Shown: positions 1 to 8,868, counted from the first letter of the stretch. The stretch: 64,000 nucleotides of DNA from Bremerella volcania (GCF_007748115.1 NZ_CP036289.1:1736001-1800000); one strand, 5' to 3'. Translations and numbers: made by a program. The notes: generated by a model from the sequence alone, not told the origin.

Positions 1-90
1 CCTTTCCACAGCTGCGGCAAACCTTAACATGCCGCCGGATGTCCGGCTGATCTCAAAGATTGGCATCGCTGCCGAGGACATCCCGATTGT

Positions 91-174
<84 letters not shown>

Positions 175-898
175 CTTTTAGACCCTGAATGTCACCGGTT
201 CACGCTTCAAGGCAGGCCCTGATGGCTTGCCGTTTTGCGTGCGTAGAAAGCCTTGGCAGGGCTTTCTGGAAAAAATTTTGGTGCGCTTGTGGGATGCGTC
301 TGAACCCTGTAAACAAGCAAGCCAATGGGATCGCCAGCCACCGAAGTGACGGCTTCGGCTGTTGCGATGTTCAGCTGTGCTGATGTTTGGTAATGCGGTG
401 GCTGGCGATCCCATTGGCTTCTGTCTGCTTCGAAATATCTCGCACGAAGTCCTTGTCAGTCATGACAAGTCTCTAATTACCTTTGCGATAACTCGTTAAT
501 AACCCGTTAAGTAATATGTAGCTTGCCCTGCCGGGGGTGCAACTATTTTTCTTTAGCGGGGTGCCTCTCGCGTCTCGCTCTCTTGTGCGGTCCGTCCGCA
601 ACTTCTTCGGCAAACTGACTTGACCGCCTCTCGGTCTCGTTCTAAATTCGCCCTTACCAAACGTTAAAGCACAGCTCGACCTCGCGGCCACGCCGCCTGA
701 TTGAGCCCCTCTGGAATCGCTCAATCGGTGTTTCTCTTTCGCCAGAGAACCGCCTCTCGGTTCCTCCATTCATCCTTGCAATGCACCCTGTCTATCCGTG
801 CGCCTAGGGAGTTCACCGGCGCGTCACGGACGAATCACGACACCCCTGCGCGTGTTGGAAAGCGACGGACCTGCAGGTGGGTCGGGAGATGCGTATCC
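175..898. other. Gene-free stretch between tRNA-Leu and the integrase
   Basis: No convincing coding region is visible. It holds the perfect 25-bp inverted repeat at 319-343/396-420, then an AT-richer part around 470-560, then a pyrimidine-rich part (560-760) with the short motif CCTCTCG recurring several times. Short reading frames here lack ribosome binding sites and familiar protein patterns. Confidence 0.6.
319..420. repeat. 25-bp perfect inverted repeat with hairpin-bearing loop
   Basis: The arm at 319-343 (AAGCCAATGGGATCGCCAGC then CACCG) is the exact reverse complement of 396-420. The 52-nt loop starts with a smaller GAAG...CTTC hairpin around 343-357. There is no U-run after the right arm, so it is not an ordinary terminator. 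It lies between a tRNA and an integrase, where a recombination site, the end of a small mobile element or a structured RNA would all fit. Confidence 0.8.
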
Positions 899-1915
899 AT
901 GAAATGGACCCCTGACACAACCCTCACCGATTTTTATGAGCTGTGCTACCGCCGTCAAAAGCATGCCGGCAAGTCGCCCAATACGGTCACCGACTATCGC
1001 GTTGCCATTCGGCGGTACCGTGCCTACTTCGAAGCCGCCGGCCAGTCGATCGAACCAAAATTGTCGCACCTGACGGACGACTACCTGTCCGACTTCCAAG
1101 CCTGGTATGTCGACGACCTCGATCGAGCGCCGGAGACGCCGAACAAATACGCTCGCAACATTAAGGCGATATGGCGATACGCGAAACGCAAGGGAGCAAT
1201 CGATTACCTGCCCGATGTCGATCGCCTGCCGACGCCCAAGCACGCCCGCAAAACCTGGACGCCCGCCGAATTTGACCGGCTGTTGACTGCGGCCAGCCAG
1301 TTGCCAGGTGATTTTGGCGGCGTGCCGGCTGCCGTCTTCTGGCGAGCGATCATCATGGTCGTCACCAACACGGCCAGCCGCATCAACGCCATCATGCAGC
1401 TGAAGGTTTCCGACGTCGATTTCGAACGTGAAAAGATCTCGATCGACCACGACCACACCAAAGACAACGCCGACCATCGGCCTCCGCTATTGCCGGTCAC
1501 GGCTGAAGCGATCCGGCAACTGCTGGCGTGTCGGCCGGCGAAACGCAGCGATCGCCTGTTTGCCTGCTGGCCGTACGACGAGCATGCCGACCGCAACTGG
1601 GATACGCTCCGCGATCACTACAAAAAGCTGCTCGCTCAGGCGGAGTTACCGGCCAGCCGTAAGTTTTTGTTTCACTGCCTCCGCGCGTACACGCTCACCC
1701 GGATCGCGGCCAAGTACGGCATTGAGGCCGCGCGGCAGTTCGTCAAGCATTCGTCCCTCTCGGTCACGATGGCTTACATCGACTTTGACCAGATTGAGGG
1801 AACGGTCGACATCAAGCAAGTGTTTCCCGAGTTCTCCGGCACGCGTCCACCCACGCCGCCGGCACCTGGCGGTCCGCAGCTGCGAGTGTTTCGCGGCGAC
1901 GCGGCAGCCGGGTGA
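899..1915 (+). CDS. Tyrosine recombinase / phage-type integrase
   Basis: A 338-aa site-specific recombinase. The N-terminal ~100 residues look like a SAM-like core-binding domain. The C-terminal catalytic domain shows Arg161 (in ASRINAIMQLKVSDVDF), the box-II pair His259-xx-Arg262 (HCLR), His284 (KHSSLSVTMAY) and the nucleophile Tyr293, so the catalytic set is complete. I chose the ATG at 899 because GGGAG lies about 10 nt upstream and the earlier in-frame sequence resembles no integrase. The gene lies downstream of tRNA-Leu and reads away from it, the usual arrangement for an integrative element. The C-terminal tail (~25 residues, Pro-rich) is unremarkable. Confidence 0.92.
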   Translation: MKWTPDTTLTDFYELCYRRQKHAGKSPNTVTDYRVAIRRYRAYFEAAGQSIEPKLSHLTDDYLSDFQAWYVDDLDRAPETPNKYARNIKAIWRYAKRKGAIDYLPDVDRLPTPKHARKTWTPAEFDRLLTAASQLPGDFGGVPAAVFWRAIIMVVTNTASRINAIMQLKVSDVDFEREKISIDHDHTKDNADHRPPLLPVTAEAIRQLLACRPAKRSDRLFACWPYDEHADRNWDTLRDHYKKLLAQAELPASRKFLFHCLRAYTLTRIAAKYGIEAARQFVKHSSLSVTMAYIDFDQIEGTVDIKQVFPEFSGTRPPTPPAPGGPQLRVFRGDAAAG

Positions 1916-1951
1916 ATTTTAATGTTTAGCTTGACTACGAGGAGAGATCAG

Positions 1952-2146
1952 ATGGACACATACGAGGACTATACGCTTATGGAAGCGACAGAGAATGACT
2001 TGGAGGTTCGCAAGCATCGCGACGGTCAGTTTTCCGTTCACACGCAGAAAGGTTCTCGCTTGTTCGAGGACCGCGACATTGAGCGGGTTCGGGCATACCT
2101 GATGGGATTTTCTGACGGATTAACGACAAGCCCCTCTCAGTGCTAA
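1952..2146 (+). CDS. Small hypothetical protein (64 aa)
   Basis: A short soluble protein (begins MDTYEDYTLMEATEND) rich in acidic and basic residues, with no signal peptide or membrane segment. The ATG at 1952 is preceded by GAGGAGAG at good spacing, which favours it over the ATG at 1922. It starts 37 nt after the integrase stop and may be co-transcribed with it, as small accessory genes of integrative elements often are. I do not recognise the family. Confidence 0.6.
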   Translation: MDTYEDYTLMEATENDLEVRKHRDGQFSVHTQKGSRLFEDRDIERVRAYLMGFSDGLTTSPSQC

Positions 2147-2284
2147 GAAAACAAATCGGCTCTCCTGGGCTTCTTCGGAGGCGATGACAGTCGAGACCAG
2201 CACCCGGCCGAACAGGAGCGACGGGACTGGCCGAATCGTGCGGGATTTTGGTCGCTAACGAGAAGCGTGCACGAACCGTGACAG

Positions 2285-2471
2285 CCGGGAGAGACCGGCA
2301 TTTATGCGAGTTGTGTAGGGCAGCCCTGGGTAAACTGCCCCTTGCTCAGGGTCGATCGTTCGAGCCGGTCACTCGCACTCGCCCCGAGAAGGGGCTCAAC
2401 GCCGGTACGCCTCGCCAAGCGAGGCCTCTGCCGGGCCTTACTCACCAAAGATTTTCAGGAGGAGAATTCTC
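2285..2471 (+). promoter_or_regulatory. Hairpin-rich leader of csrA
   Basis: Several short perfect stems precede csrA: CCGG/CCGG (2285-2298), GGGCAG/CTGCCC (2318-2340), GCCCC/GGGGC (2381-2395) and GCCTCGC/GCGAGGC (2409-2425). A strong Shine-Dalgarno AGGAGGAG lies just before the ATG and contains GGA, the core of CsrA binding sites. Autoregulation through a structured leader is known for csrA in other bacteria; here it is inference. Confidence 0.4.
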
Positions 2472-2684
2472 ATGTTGGTGCTTTCTCGCAAAGTCGGTCA
2501 AACGATTCTGATCGGCAACACCGAAGTTCACGTTCTCAAGATCCACGGCCAGGTGCGACTGGGGATTGAAGCCCCGAAAGACGTGCCCATCCGCCGCGGT
2601 GAAATGGATGGACCGGGCCAGGATGAATCGCCGCGCGTGCCCGGGGATTCTCCCCAGCCCAAGGCGTATCGATCTGCTGCCTAG
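2472..2684 (+). CDS. csrA: Carbon storage regulator CsrA
   Basis: A 70-aa RNA-binding translational regulator. The first ~45 residues follow the CsrA/RsmA fold: [15 protein letters not shown] start, then [17 protein letters not shown], with the conserved Leu4, Arg6 and the RLGI...AP.DV..R region. The C-terminal ~25 residues ([20 protein letters not shown]) are low-complexity and not conserved. A strong Shine-Dalgarno supports the ATG. CsrA usually controls motility, biofilm and carbon metabolism by blocking ribosome access to GGA-bearing leaders. This copy sits in an accessory region between an integrase and insertion sequences, so it may be a horizontally acquired or second csrA rather than the core one. 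The stop is followed immediately by IS-related sequence. Confidence 0.93.
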   Translation: MLVLSRKVGQTILIGNTEVHVLKIHGQVRLGIEAPKDVPIRRGEMDGPGQDESPRVPGDSPQPKAYRSAA

Positions 2685-2708
2685 CAGGTTTTTTTGTGAG
2701 GCGATTGC
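2685..2708. repeat. Possible left-end remnant of the ISAs1-family element
   Basis: The bases between the csrA stop and the IS3 left end contain CAG, a T-run and GGCGATTGC. The reverse complement of the segment after the ISAs1 transposase stop (about 4850-4871) also reads CAG...GGCGATTGC. I infer that this is the left terminus of the ISAs1 element, now separated from the rest by the IS3 insertion. The match is short. Confidence 0.35.
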
Positions 2709-2786
2709 TGACCTGCCCCCTTCAACCGCATCCATTCGGTAAATTAGTTTTTGCTGAATGCATGCCCATTTGAAGGGAGATTTCTT

Positions 2787-3065
2787 ATGCCTAGAAGAAG
2801 ATTCACGCCTGAGCAGATCATCCAGCATCTCCGCGAAGCGGAGGTGCTTCTCTCTCAGGACAAGACGATTGCCCAGGCCTGCAAGGCGATCGGCGTCACG
2901 GAGCAGACTTACTATCGCTGGCGGAAGGAGTACGGCGGTGTTCGTACCGATCAGGCCAAGCGTTTGAAAGAGCTCGAGAAGGAGAATGCTCGCCTGAAGC
3001 GACTGCTGGCTGATGCCGAACTCGACAAGGCGATCCTGAAGGAAGCCGCTTCGGGAAACTTCTGA
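2787..3065 (+). CDS. IS3-family transposase OrfA
   Basis: A 92-aa DNA-binding subunit. Residues 1-50 form a helix-turn-helix of the IS3 OrfA type (RRRFTPEQIIQHLREAEVLL, then IGVTEQTYYRWRKEYGG). Residues 55-85 form a leucine-zipper-like coiled coil (LKELEKENARLKRLLADAEL). The end (KAILKEAASGNF then TGA) is the usual termination zone where -1 frameshifting yields the OrfAB fusion. The ATG at 2787 follows GAAGGGAG. It belongs to the same element as the orfB at 3098. Confidence 0.92.
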   Translation: MPRRRFTPEQIIQHLREAEVLLSQDKTIAQACKAIGVTEQTYYRWRKEYGGVRTDQAKRLKELEKENARLKRLLADAELDKAILKEAASGNF

Positions 3066-3097
3066 GCCCGGACAAGCGACGGCGAATCGTCGAGCAC

Positions 3098-3961
3098 GTG
3101 CGAGATACTTTGGGACGCGAGCGAGTATCAGAACGGAGGGCCTGCCGGGTGCTGGGACAGCCTCGTTCCACTCAGCGCCGTGTTCGCTGGGTCCCCGACG
3201 ACGAGCCTCGCCTGGTCCGGGAGATGATTGAACTTGCTGAACAGTATGGCCGTTATGGCTATCGGCGAATCACTGAGATGTTACGCCGGAAAGGTTGGCA
3301 GGTGAACCATAAACGCATCGAACGCTTATGGCGTCGCGAGGGCTTGAAAGTACCAAAAAGGCAGCCGAAACGACGTCGCCTGTGGCTTAATGATGGTTCG
3401 TGCGTTCGCCTGCGGCCGAGTCATCGTGATGAGGTCTGGAGCTATGACTTCGTGCATCACCGAACGCACGATGGTCGAGCCTTCCGTATGCTGACGCTGA
3501 TCAACGAGTATACTCGCGAGTGCTTGGCGATCGATGTGGCTCGTCAACTGACCAGCGAGGATGTCTTGGAGCGTCTTAGCGACCTGTTCGTTCGCCGTGG
3601 CGTGCCAGACTTCATTCGCAGCGACAACGGCTCAGAGTTCACCGCCACTAAGGTCCGTGACTGGCTGGAGCGAGTCGAGGTGAACACCCTGTACATCGAA
3701 CCTGGCAGCCCGTGGGAGAATGGCTACATCGAATCCTTCAACGGGAAGCTGCGAGATGAACTACTCGATCGAGAGATCTTCGACACGCTGCTGGAGGCAA
3801 AAGTGTTGATCGAACGGTGGCGAGTCGAGTACAACACGGTACGCCCGCACAGTTCGCTGGGGTACCGTCCACCGGCACCGGAGGCAATTCTTCCAGGGGA
3901 AGCTGCTTCCGCTACGCTCCAGCACCTTCCCCTGGAAGAATCCTTGAAGACTACAACTTAA
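3098..3961 (+). CDS. IS3-family transposase OrfB (DDE integrase domain)
   Basis: The 287-aa catalytic part of the transposase, in the -1 frame relative to orfA. An N-terminal HTH_21-like segment (YGYRRITEMLRRKGWQVNHK) is followed by the rve integrase core with Asp117 (WSYDFVHH), Asp176 (RSDNGSEF) and Glu212 (NGYIESFNGKLRDELL). The 35-residue D-E spacing is the IS3 signature. The active translation product is probably an OrfAB fusion; the frame stays open upstream of the first start. All catalytic residues are present, so the element could be active. Confidence 0.93.
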   Translation: MRDTLGRERVSERRACRVLGQPRSTQRRVRWVPDDEPRLVREMIELAEQYGRYGYRRITEMLRRKGWQVNHKRIERLWRREGLKVPKRQPKRRRLWLNDGSCVRLRPSHRDEVWSYDFVHHRTHDGRAFRMLTLINEYTRECLAIDVARQLTSEDVLERLSDLFVRRGVPDFIRSDNGSEFTATKVRDWLERVEVNTLYIEPGSPWENGYIESFNGKLRDELLDREIFDTLLEAKVLIERWRVEYNTVRPHSSLGYRPPAPEAILPGEAASATLQHLPLEESLKTTT

Positions 3962-3990
3962 AGACTGGTTTCATTCGTGGGGGCAGGTCA

Positions 3991-4839
3991 ACTTGGATCA
4001 CCGCCTTACACGAAATCACCGACGGGCAGATCATCGCGATTGACGGCAAGACGCTGCGGCGGAGTTTCGACAAGGCCAGCAGCAAGGCGGCCATTCACAT
4101 GGTCAGTGCCTGGGCGACTGCCAATCATGTGAGTCTCGGCCAGGTAGTAACCGACGCGAAGAGCAACGAGATCACCGCCATTCCCAAACTGCTTGAAATC
4201 GTCGAGGTTTCCGGCAGTTTAGTGACGATTGACGCTCAAGGTTGCCAACAGGACATCGCTCAGAAGATCGTCGACCAGGGAGCCGATTATTGCCTGGCCG
4301 TGAAGCGCAATCAGCCGACCCTCCACGATTCGATCGAAGATTTTTTTGTCGCGCAGCAGGAAAGCAATTTCAAGCGAGCCAAAGTACACCGTCACGAAAC
4401 GCACGAGAAAGGGCATGGTCGCGAGGAGTCGCGTTCCTATTATATCTGCCCTGTGAACGACGAGATCATCACACGAGATCGTTGGTCGAACTTGAGGGCG
4501 ATCGGGATGACGATCAATATCGTGAAGCAAGGCGGGAACGAGACGAGCGAGGTGCGATACTATATCCTGAGCAAGTACCTTTCCGGCAAGCGTTTCGCCG
4601 AGGCCGTTCGCGGTCATTGGGGCATTGAAAACAGCCTGCACTGGCAACTGGACGTGACGTTCGGTGAAGATCAATCTCGCATCCGCAAAGGGCACGCCGA
4701 CGCCAACTTTAGCCTGCTACGAAGGACGAGCCTGAGCCTGCTGAAGAACAACAAGACAGCCAAGGTCGGCGTGAAGAACAAACGATTAAAATGCGGCTGG
4801 GGCGATGACTACCGCATGGAAGTCCTGCTGGGACGGTGA
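3991..4839 (+). pseudogene. ISAs1-family transposase, 5'-truncated
   Basis: From about 3991 the frame encodes the C-terminal ~280 residues of an ISAs1-family (DDE_Tnp_1) transposase: GQIIAIDGKTLRRSFD (first catalytic Asp), LVTIDAQGCQQDIAQ (second Asp), DYCLAVKRNQPTLH, and VRGHWGIENSLHWQLDVTF (the Y/HxxE region). Family members are about 370-380 aa, so roughly the first 95 residues are missing. The break coincides exactly with the right end of the IS3 element at 3990. The open frame extends upstream into IS3 sequence, but that part is not homologous. It is almost certainly inactive. Confidence 0.88.
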
Positions 4840-5020
4840 GTTATGGTGCAATCGCCGTGGCAGTGCTGTAGAGCCACTTGTACTTGTGAACGAGAGCCAA
4901 ACACAACTCACTGAAGAGTGATTGATGGTGAATGGAACTGACCCGTAGATTCAAAATTGCAATTTACCTACTCAATGATTTCGGGTGTCATCTTCACCCC
5001 GGAAACGTCTTAATGTCTGG

Positions 5021-5330
5021 TTAAGGATCAGCCCTCTCTCCCTCGTTCACCGACTCTCGTTGAAGTTCAATCTGCTCCCAAATACACTCCGCCATTTTCG
5101 TCCGGAGAAGATCACAGCGTTCGTCGTGGAAATGGACGTCGCTGGGACGCTGCAGTTGATCCAGTTGGGGCTCGATTGCCCGGTAGGGGGCGTCGATCGG
5201 GATGCCATGCTTCTGCATGACTTGGGCGGCGGCCTGGTTATGGCCAGGGATCTGGGCGTTGGAGATTCCCTTTGCGGGATTTCCGGCATGGGGGTCGAGT
5301 TGGCCCAGACCAACAGCCTGGCTCGGTAGA
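5021..5330 (-). pseudogene. SGNH/GDSL hydrolase, C-terminal remnant
   Basis: Reading leftwards from about 5330, the frame encodes KGISNAQIPGHNQAAAQVMQ, then HGIPIDAPYRAIEPQLDQLQ, then RPSDVHFHDER. This matches the C-terminal third of SGNH-hydrolase-fold esterases, where DVHF supplies the catalytic Asp and His. The N-terminal part, including the GDS block with the Ser nucleophile, is absent. There is no credible start, and the frame enters an A/T-rich run near 5350. It is probably a gene broken by the mobile elements to its left or by deletion. Confidence 0.6.
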
Positions 5331-5633
5331 GGCCGAGCTGTTTTGTATAGAAAAAAATTACGATTTGATCAAAAAAAAGATCAAAAAGCGCTGATATTTT
5401 TAGCAGACAAATTGGGGGAATAACGCTACGATAGCTTCCAAGAGGTGCCTATGCCCCACGCAGATATGCATTTCGAGCCATTTGCGTTTTGGGCGTGAAT
5501 TCACTCTTCCCATCATCTTTTCAAACTTGCGACGGTTCGTCGATTCGAAAGTCATGGAACTGATCTCCGATCTTTTTGGGGTCTTTTCATGTTCAGTACT
5601 CATCTTTTATTTCTCTACGTAAGGAAAATTTAT
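5331..5633. promoter_or_regulatory. AT-rich leader upstream of the DUF1559 gene, with TTTGATC palindrome
   Basis: About 300 bp without a gene. An AT-rich block (5340-5425) contains the inverted repeat TTTGATC-A8-GATCAAA at 5364-5385, which could be an operator or simply a bent promoter segment. The rest shows no recognisable site except the AAGG Shine-Dalgarno before 5634. Confidence 0.35.
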
Positions 5634-6677
5634 ATGAAGCGGATCCATTCAGCACGTGCGTTCACGCTCGTGGAATTGTTAGTGGTGATTGCAATTATTG
5701 GTGTCCTCATCGCCCTGCTTTTGCCGGCCGTGCAGCAGGCGCGAGAAGCCGCTCGCCGCATGCAGTGCACGAACAATCTGAAGCAGATGGGACTGGGGCT
5801 GCACAACCACCACGACACCTTCAATCGCTTCCCGCCGGGAGCCGCGAACAACATTTCGCCATTTGGCACCAGCACTGGGCAGCAATGGGGCGCTTCCTGG
5901 ATGGCTTACATCATGCCGTTTCTGGAATTGAATAACGCTTTCGAGGTTGCCCAGCTTGGAAAAAATCAGCAGTACAACAGTACCAATATCAGGGCGGGCA
6001 TCGGCGATACGGCTGGCACTCCCATCTTTGACCAATTCAAGTGCCCTTCCGCGGCGCTCGAAAATGACGTGTGCTTGAGCACTACCTCGCCAGGATCCAT
6101 GGTAGCCGACTACGCGGGCATCGCCGGTCATGTGAACGGCTTTGGGGGATTGACCGGAAGCCCTGGTGAAACCGCAGGCTCGAACAATGGTCCGGTTGGT
6201 AGAAACGGAACGCTGGGGTACAACACGCAAAATACCTTTGCGGATCTTACCGATGGAACGAGCAGCACGATGGTCGTTGGCGAAGTGGGGGGCTGGATAT
6301 GGGAAAACAGTACCACGAAGCGGGATTTCCGCCCTGGCGTTCAGCACGGATTTGCGATGGGCTGCAATGGCCGCAACAATTCAACGGATTTGTCGCTGCC
6401 CAACGATTCCAACTCGCGCGTGTTCAATACAACGACGATCCGCTACGTGATCAATGAAAATTGCCGCAACGGTAGCTGCTCGTTGGGAGATACCTCCTGT
6501 GCCGATGGTGTTTGCCAAAACATGGGCAATAACCACCCGCTTCTATCGGAGCACCCAGGCGGCGTGAACGTACTGTTCGGGGACGGTTCGGTCCACTTCC
6601 TTGCCGAAACGACAGCTGCTTCGGTGCTTGCTGCCTACGCGTCACGAAACGATGCTCAGACCGTCGCAGCACCTTAG
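5634..6677 (+). CDS. DUF1559 protein with prepilin-type N-terminus
   Basis: A 347-aa surface protein of a family greatly expanded in planctomycetes. Residues 8-30 form the type IV pilin-like cleavage/methylation segment ([20 protein letters not shown]). It is followed by the hallmark [22 protein letters not shown] and, near the C-terminus, the H-x9-DG motif ([16 protein letters not shown]). The ATG at 5634 follows AAGGAAAA and starts right before the prepilin leader. It is followed 78 bp downstream by a small lipoprotein, a pairing repeated in reverse order at 39.5-41.0 kb. The family's role is unknown; export and surface or pseudopilus association are inferred. Confidence 0.93.
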   Translation: MKRIHSARAFTLVELLVVIAIIGVLIALLLPAVQQAREAARRMQCTNNLKQMGLGLHNHHDTFNRFPPGAANNISPFGTSTGQQWGASWMAYIMPFLELNNAFEVAQLGKNQQYNSTNIRAGIGDTAGTPIFDQFKCPSAALENDVCLSTTSPGSMVADYAGIAGHVNGFGGLTGSPGETAGSNNGPVGRNGTLGYNTQNTFADLTDGTSSTMVVGEVGGWIWENSTTKRDFRPGVQHGFAMGCNGRNNSTDLSLPNDSNSRVFNTTTIRYVINENCRNGSCSLGDTSCADGVCQNMGNNHPLLSEHPGGVNVLFGDGSVHFLAETTAASVLAAYASRNDAQTVAAP

Positions 6678-6754
6678 TCGTCTAAACATTGGAACCAATC
6701 GGGCCATGCTAACTGGCCCGATTTCAATCGCATTATCGAAAACAGGCACACACC

Positions 6755-7165
6755 ATGCATCTGCGCAACTTTGTAGCGATTTTCTGTCTTGCGGCATGCC
6801 TCTTTGCGGGGTGCGATCAAGGTCCTGCCCGCGAGCCCAATCCTAGATACGCCGTGACCGGAACGGTGACCTTGGATGGTCAGCCGCTTACGGAAGGTGA
6901 GATCATCTTCGAATCCGCGGAGGACGCGGCAGCTGGGATTCCTCCAGCTATCGGCAAAATCGAGAATGGCAAATACGAAGTGAAAGCCGCTCCTGGAACC
7001 AAGAAAGTTTCCATCAGTGTGAAGGTGCCCGATGGCCCAGCGGACGTCACGGGACTTCAACCGACGAAAGAAACGATTCCGGCGAAGTACAACGCCAAAA
7101 CGACGCTGACGTCTGACGTTACCGAAGGAAAAAACACGGCTGACTTCGCGCTGGAATCGAAGTAG
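6755..7165 (+). CDS. Small lipoprotein with transthyretin/carboxypeptidase-regulatory-like fold
   Basis: 136 aa. An N-terminal signal peptide ends at a lipobox-like LFAGC (Cys ~20). The mature part reads AVTGTVTLDGQPLTEGEIIF...GKIENGKYEVKAAPGTKKV, the pattern of small beta-sandwich carboxypeptidase-regulatory-like domains found next to DUF1559 genes in planctomycetes. It follows the DUF1559 gene in the same direction and is closed by a terminator at 7206, so the two probably form one operon. The specific function is unknown. Confidence 0.85.
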   Translation: MHLRNFVAIFCLAACLFAGCDQGPAREPNPRYAVTGTVTLDGQPLTEGEIIFESAEDAAAGIPPAIGKIENGKYEVKAAPGTKKVSISVKVPDGPADVTGLQPTKETIPAKYNAKTTLTSDVTEGKNTADFALESK

Positions 7166-7205
7166 CTTTAAGCCTTGCCGAGAGAGCTTCTACTGAAAAC
7201 CTCAA

Positions 7206-7245
7206 TCACCCGCGTTCCACATGGGTTCGCGGGTGATGTTGTTTC
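7206..7245 (+). terminator. Rho-independent terminator of the DUF1559-lipoprotein pair
   Basis: Arms TCACCCGCG (7206-7214) and CGCGGGTGA (7228-7236) are perfectly complementary, and the T-rich stretch TGTTGTTTCTT follows. Confidence 0.8.
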
Positions 7246-7641
7246 TTGAACCCGTCAGATGCAGGCATTGGTCAAGCAAATGCTTTGGACTTCGCTGGCG
7301 CAACTGGCACGAGTGGCCGCACGTCGCTCTTGATGAACTTGGGACATGCCATTGGGGAAGACCGATGTGACCTGCCACCCAAAAGCTGCATCAGGCAATA
7401 CACGGACCTCCATACATCACCCCATGACATCTCTTAGTAAATCTATCACGATATCAAAGTGCATCTTAAACAAGTGATAGCAGTGCATGCCCTAAATTTG
7501 GGGAAGATGAACCGGTTGTCAGGCGGGTTCTTTTGAACCTCATGCCGTGGCATTAGGCCGCCGATTCTCGTTAAGGGTTGGGTTTCCCCATGTTTGAGGG
7601 GGCATTCATCACGGGGATTCTGCTTGGCCAGGAGGGCTATC
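7246..7641. other. Gene-free stretch
   Basis: About 395 bp with no supported gene. Two short frames lack Shine-Dalgarno sequences and known motifs. The CAGGAGGG at the right edge is the ribosome binding site of the gene at 7642. Confidence 0.5.
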
Positions 7642-8868
7642 ATGTATCGCACTATTATCGTAATGACGTTTCTTCTGGCATGTATAGGATGCGCTCATAC
7701 GCAATTGGGGTATCAGACCGTACATCAGGCCCACACCGTGGCGGATGTGCATACCCAGCAAGTGTTGGACAACCTGGCTAAGTTCGTGCACAACCCAAAC
7801 GCGCTGCCTCACTTTTCTTATCCCACGCAGGGAAGCTCCGAGGTGAACGGCAGCATGGGTGGTACGGTCGGTTTTAATTTTCTGCCGAGCAGTCTGCAGA
7901 ACTGGAACATCGGAGCCAACGGCAATCGGGGGATGCGCGAGAACTACACGATGACGCCGATCAACGATCCGCGCAAGTTGGAACTGATGCGATGCGCCTA
8001 TCAACGGGCGATCGCCGCTTGCTGTGGGGGAGGGGATTCGAACCATTGTCCGAACTGCGATAAGCGATTCAATCAGTTCTACCTGGGAACGGCCAGTCCG
8101 ACGCCCACGCAAGAGACCTTCCTTGGCTGGAATGTCTTTACGTACGGAGACGGCAAAAAGAAAGTGTTCGCGGTCATCCCTCCTCCGTCGGTGGACGAAC
8201 CCAACCGGGATGACATCGTCTACTACGATAAGGAATCGGGCCAGGTAGTCAAAGATCCAACGAATCTGGTCCCATCGATCATCAAAAACAACTTGGCAAC
8301 TCACACCGAGAAGACCGGCAAGATTACTTCCGAGTGTCTTTACTCGCCTTGCTGGTTCTACGTCGGATGCAAAAAGGACATCCCCAAGTGTTGTGCCCAC
8401 GTGGGGGAATATTGCGGGACGTACGTTTGGGTGCCTGAGTCCGGTGTCGACCAACTGACGAAACTGACGATCACCATTCTGGACTATGCGTTCTACGACG
8501 CCGCCAAGCTAAGTCGACCCCCGACCAAGGTCGTTGAATACTACCTGGATGGGCGAGGAAACCCGACCAAGAAAGACGATGCAATCTATAAAGTCATGGC
8601 GCAAGTCGGAGTCAACGATGACGTCCGGGCGCTCAATCAAACGCAGAACGATATTCTGGCACTGCGAGCCGAACGCGTCGAGGATATAAAGGCCCAGCGA
8701 GTGCGGATGGGGACCAACGATTCCACGATCCAGGAACTCAACGAGATGTCTCTGCCCGAGCTTGGACCGCGCCAAGACCTTTACCAGCCGCCGACACGAA
8801 CCCCGTTCCCGTCGCTGTTAGAGTTCGACCAGCAGCTACGAAACGTCGCACCAATCCCGGCCCGCTAG
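7642..8868 (+). CDS. Cys-rich lipoprotein, unknown family
   Basis: A 408-aa exported protein. The N-terminus MYRTIIVMTFLLACIGC carries a lipobox (LLAC), so it is probably lipid-anchored. The mature part is unusually rich in cysteine: CCGGG and CPNCD near residues 130-145, and a cluster SECLYSPCWFYVGC, KKDIPKCCAHVGEYCG near residues 230-260. Disulphides or metal binding are possible. The C-terminal third is helical and ends in a Pro-rich tail. The ATG at 7642 follows CAGGAGGG. It shares a bidirectional terminator with the convergent gene at 8957-9610. I do not recognise the family. Confidence 0.85.
   Translation: MYRTIIVMTFLLACIGCAHTQLGYQTVHQAHTVADVHTQQVLDNLAKFVHNPNALPHFSYPTQGSSEVNGSMGGTVGFNFLPSSLQNWNIGANGNRGMRENYTMTPINDPRKLELMRCAYQRAIAACCGGGDSNHCPNCDKRFNQFYLGTASPTPTQETFLGWNVFTYGDGKKKVFAVIPPPSVDEPNRDDIVYYDKESGQVVKDPTNLVPSIIKNNLATHTEKTGKITSECLYSPCWFYVGCKKDIPKCCAHVGEYCGTYVWVPESGVDQLTKLTITILDYAFYDAAKLSRPPTKVVEYYLDGRGNPTKKDDAIYKVMAQVGVNDDVRALNQTQNDILALRAERVEDIKAQRVRMGTNDSTIQELNEMSLPELGPRQDLYQPPTRTPFPSLLEFDQQLRNVAPIPAR

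Larger units (their letters stand above)
2709..3990 (+). mobile_element. Complete IS3-family insertion sequence (IS407/IS2-like group)
   Basis: A 1282-bp element bounded by perfect 12-bp terminal inverted repeats, TGACCTGCCCCC at 2709-2720 and its reverse complement at 3979-3990. It carries orfA and orfB in the 0/-1 arrangement typical of IS3-family elements that make an OrfAB transposase by programmed frameshifting. No matching 3-5 bp target duplication is visible at the flanks (left ends ATTGC, right starts ACTTG), which suggests a post-insertion deletion or recombination. It interrupts an ISAs1-family element. Confidence 0.88.

Noticed and set aside
2709-3990. Target-site duplication of the IS3 element
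   Set aside because: Flanks ATTGC and ACTTG do not match at any length from 3 to 5 bp.
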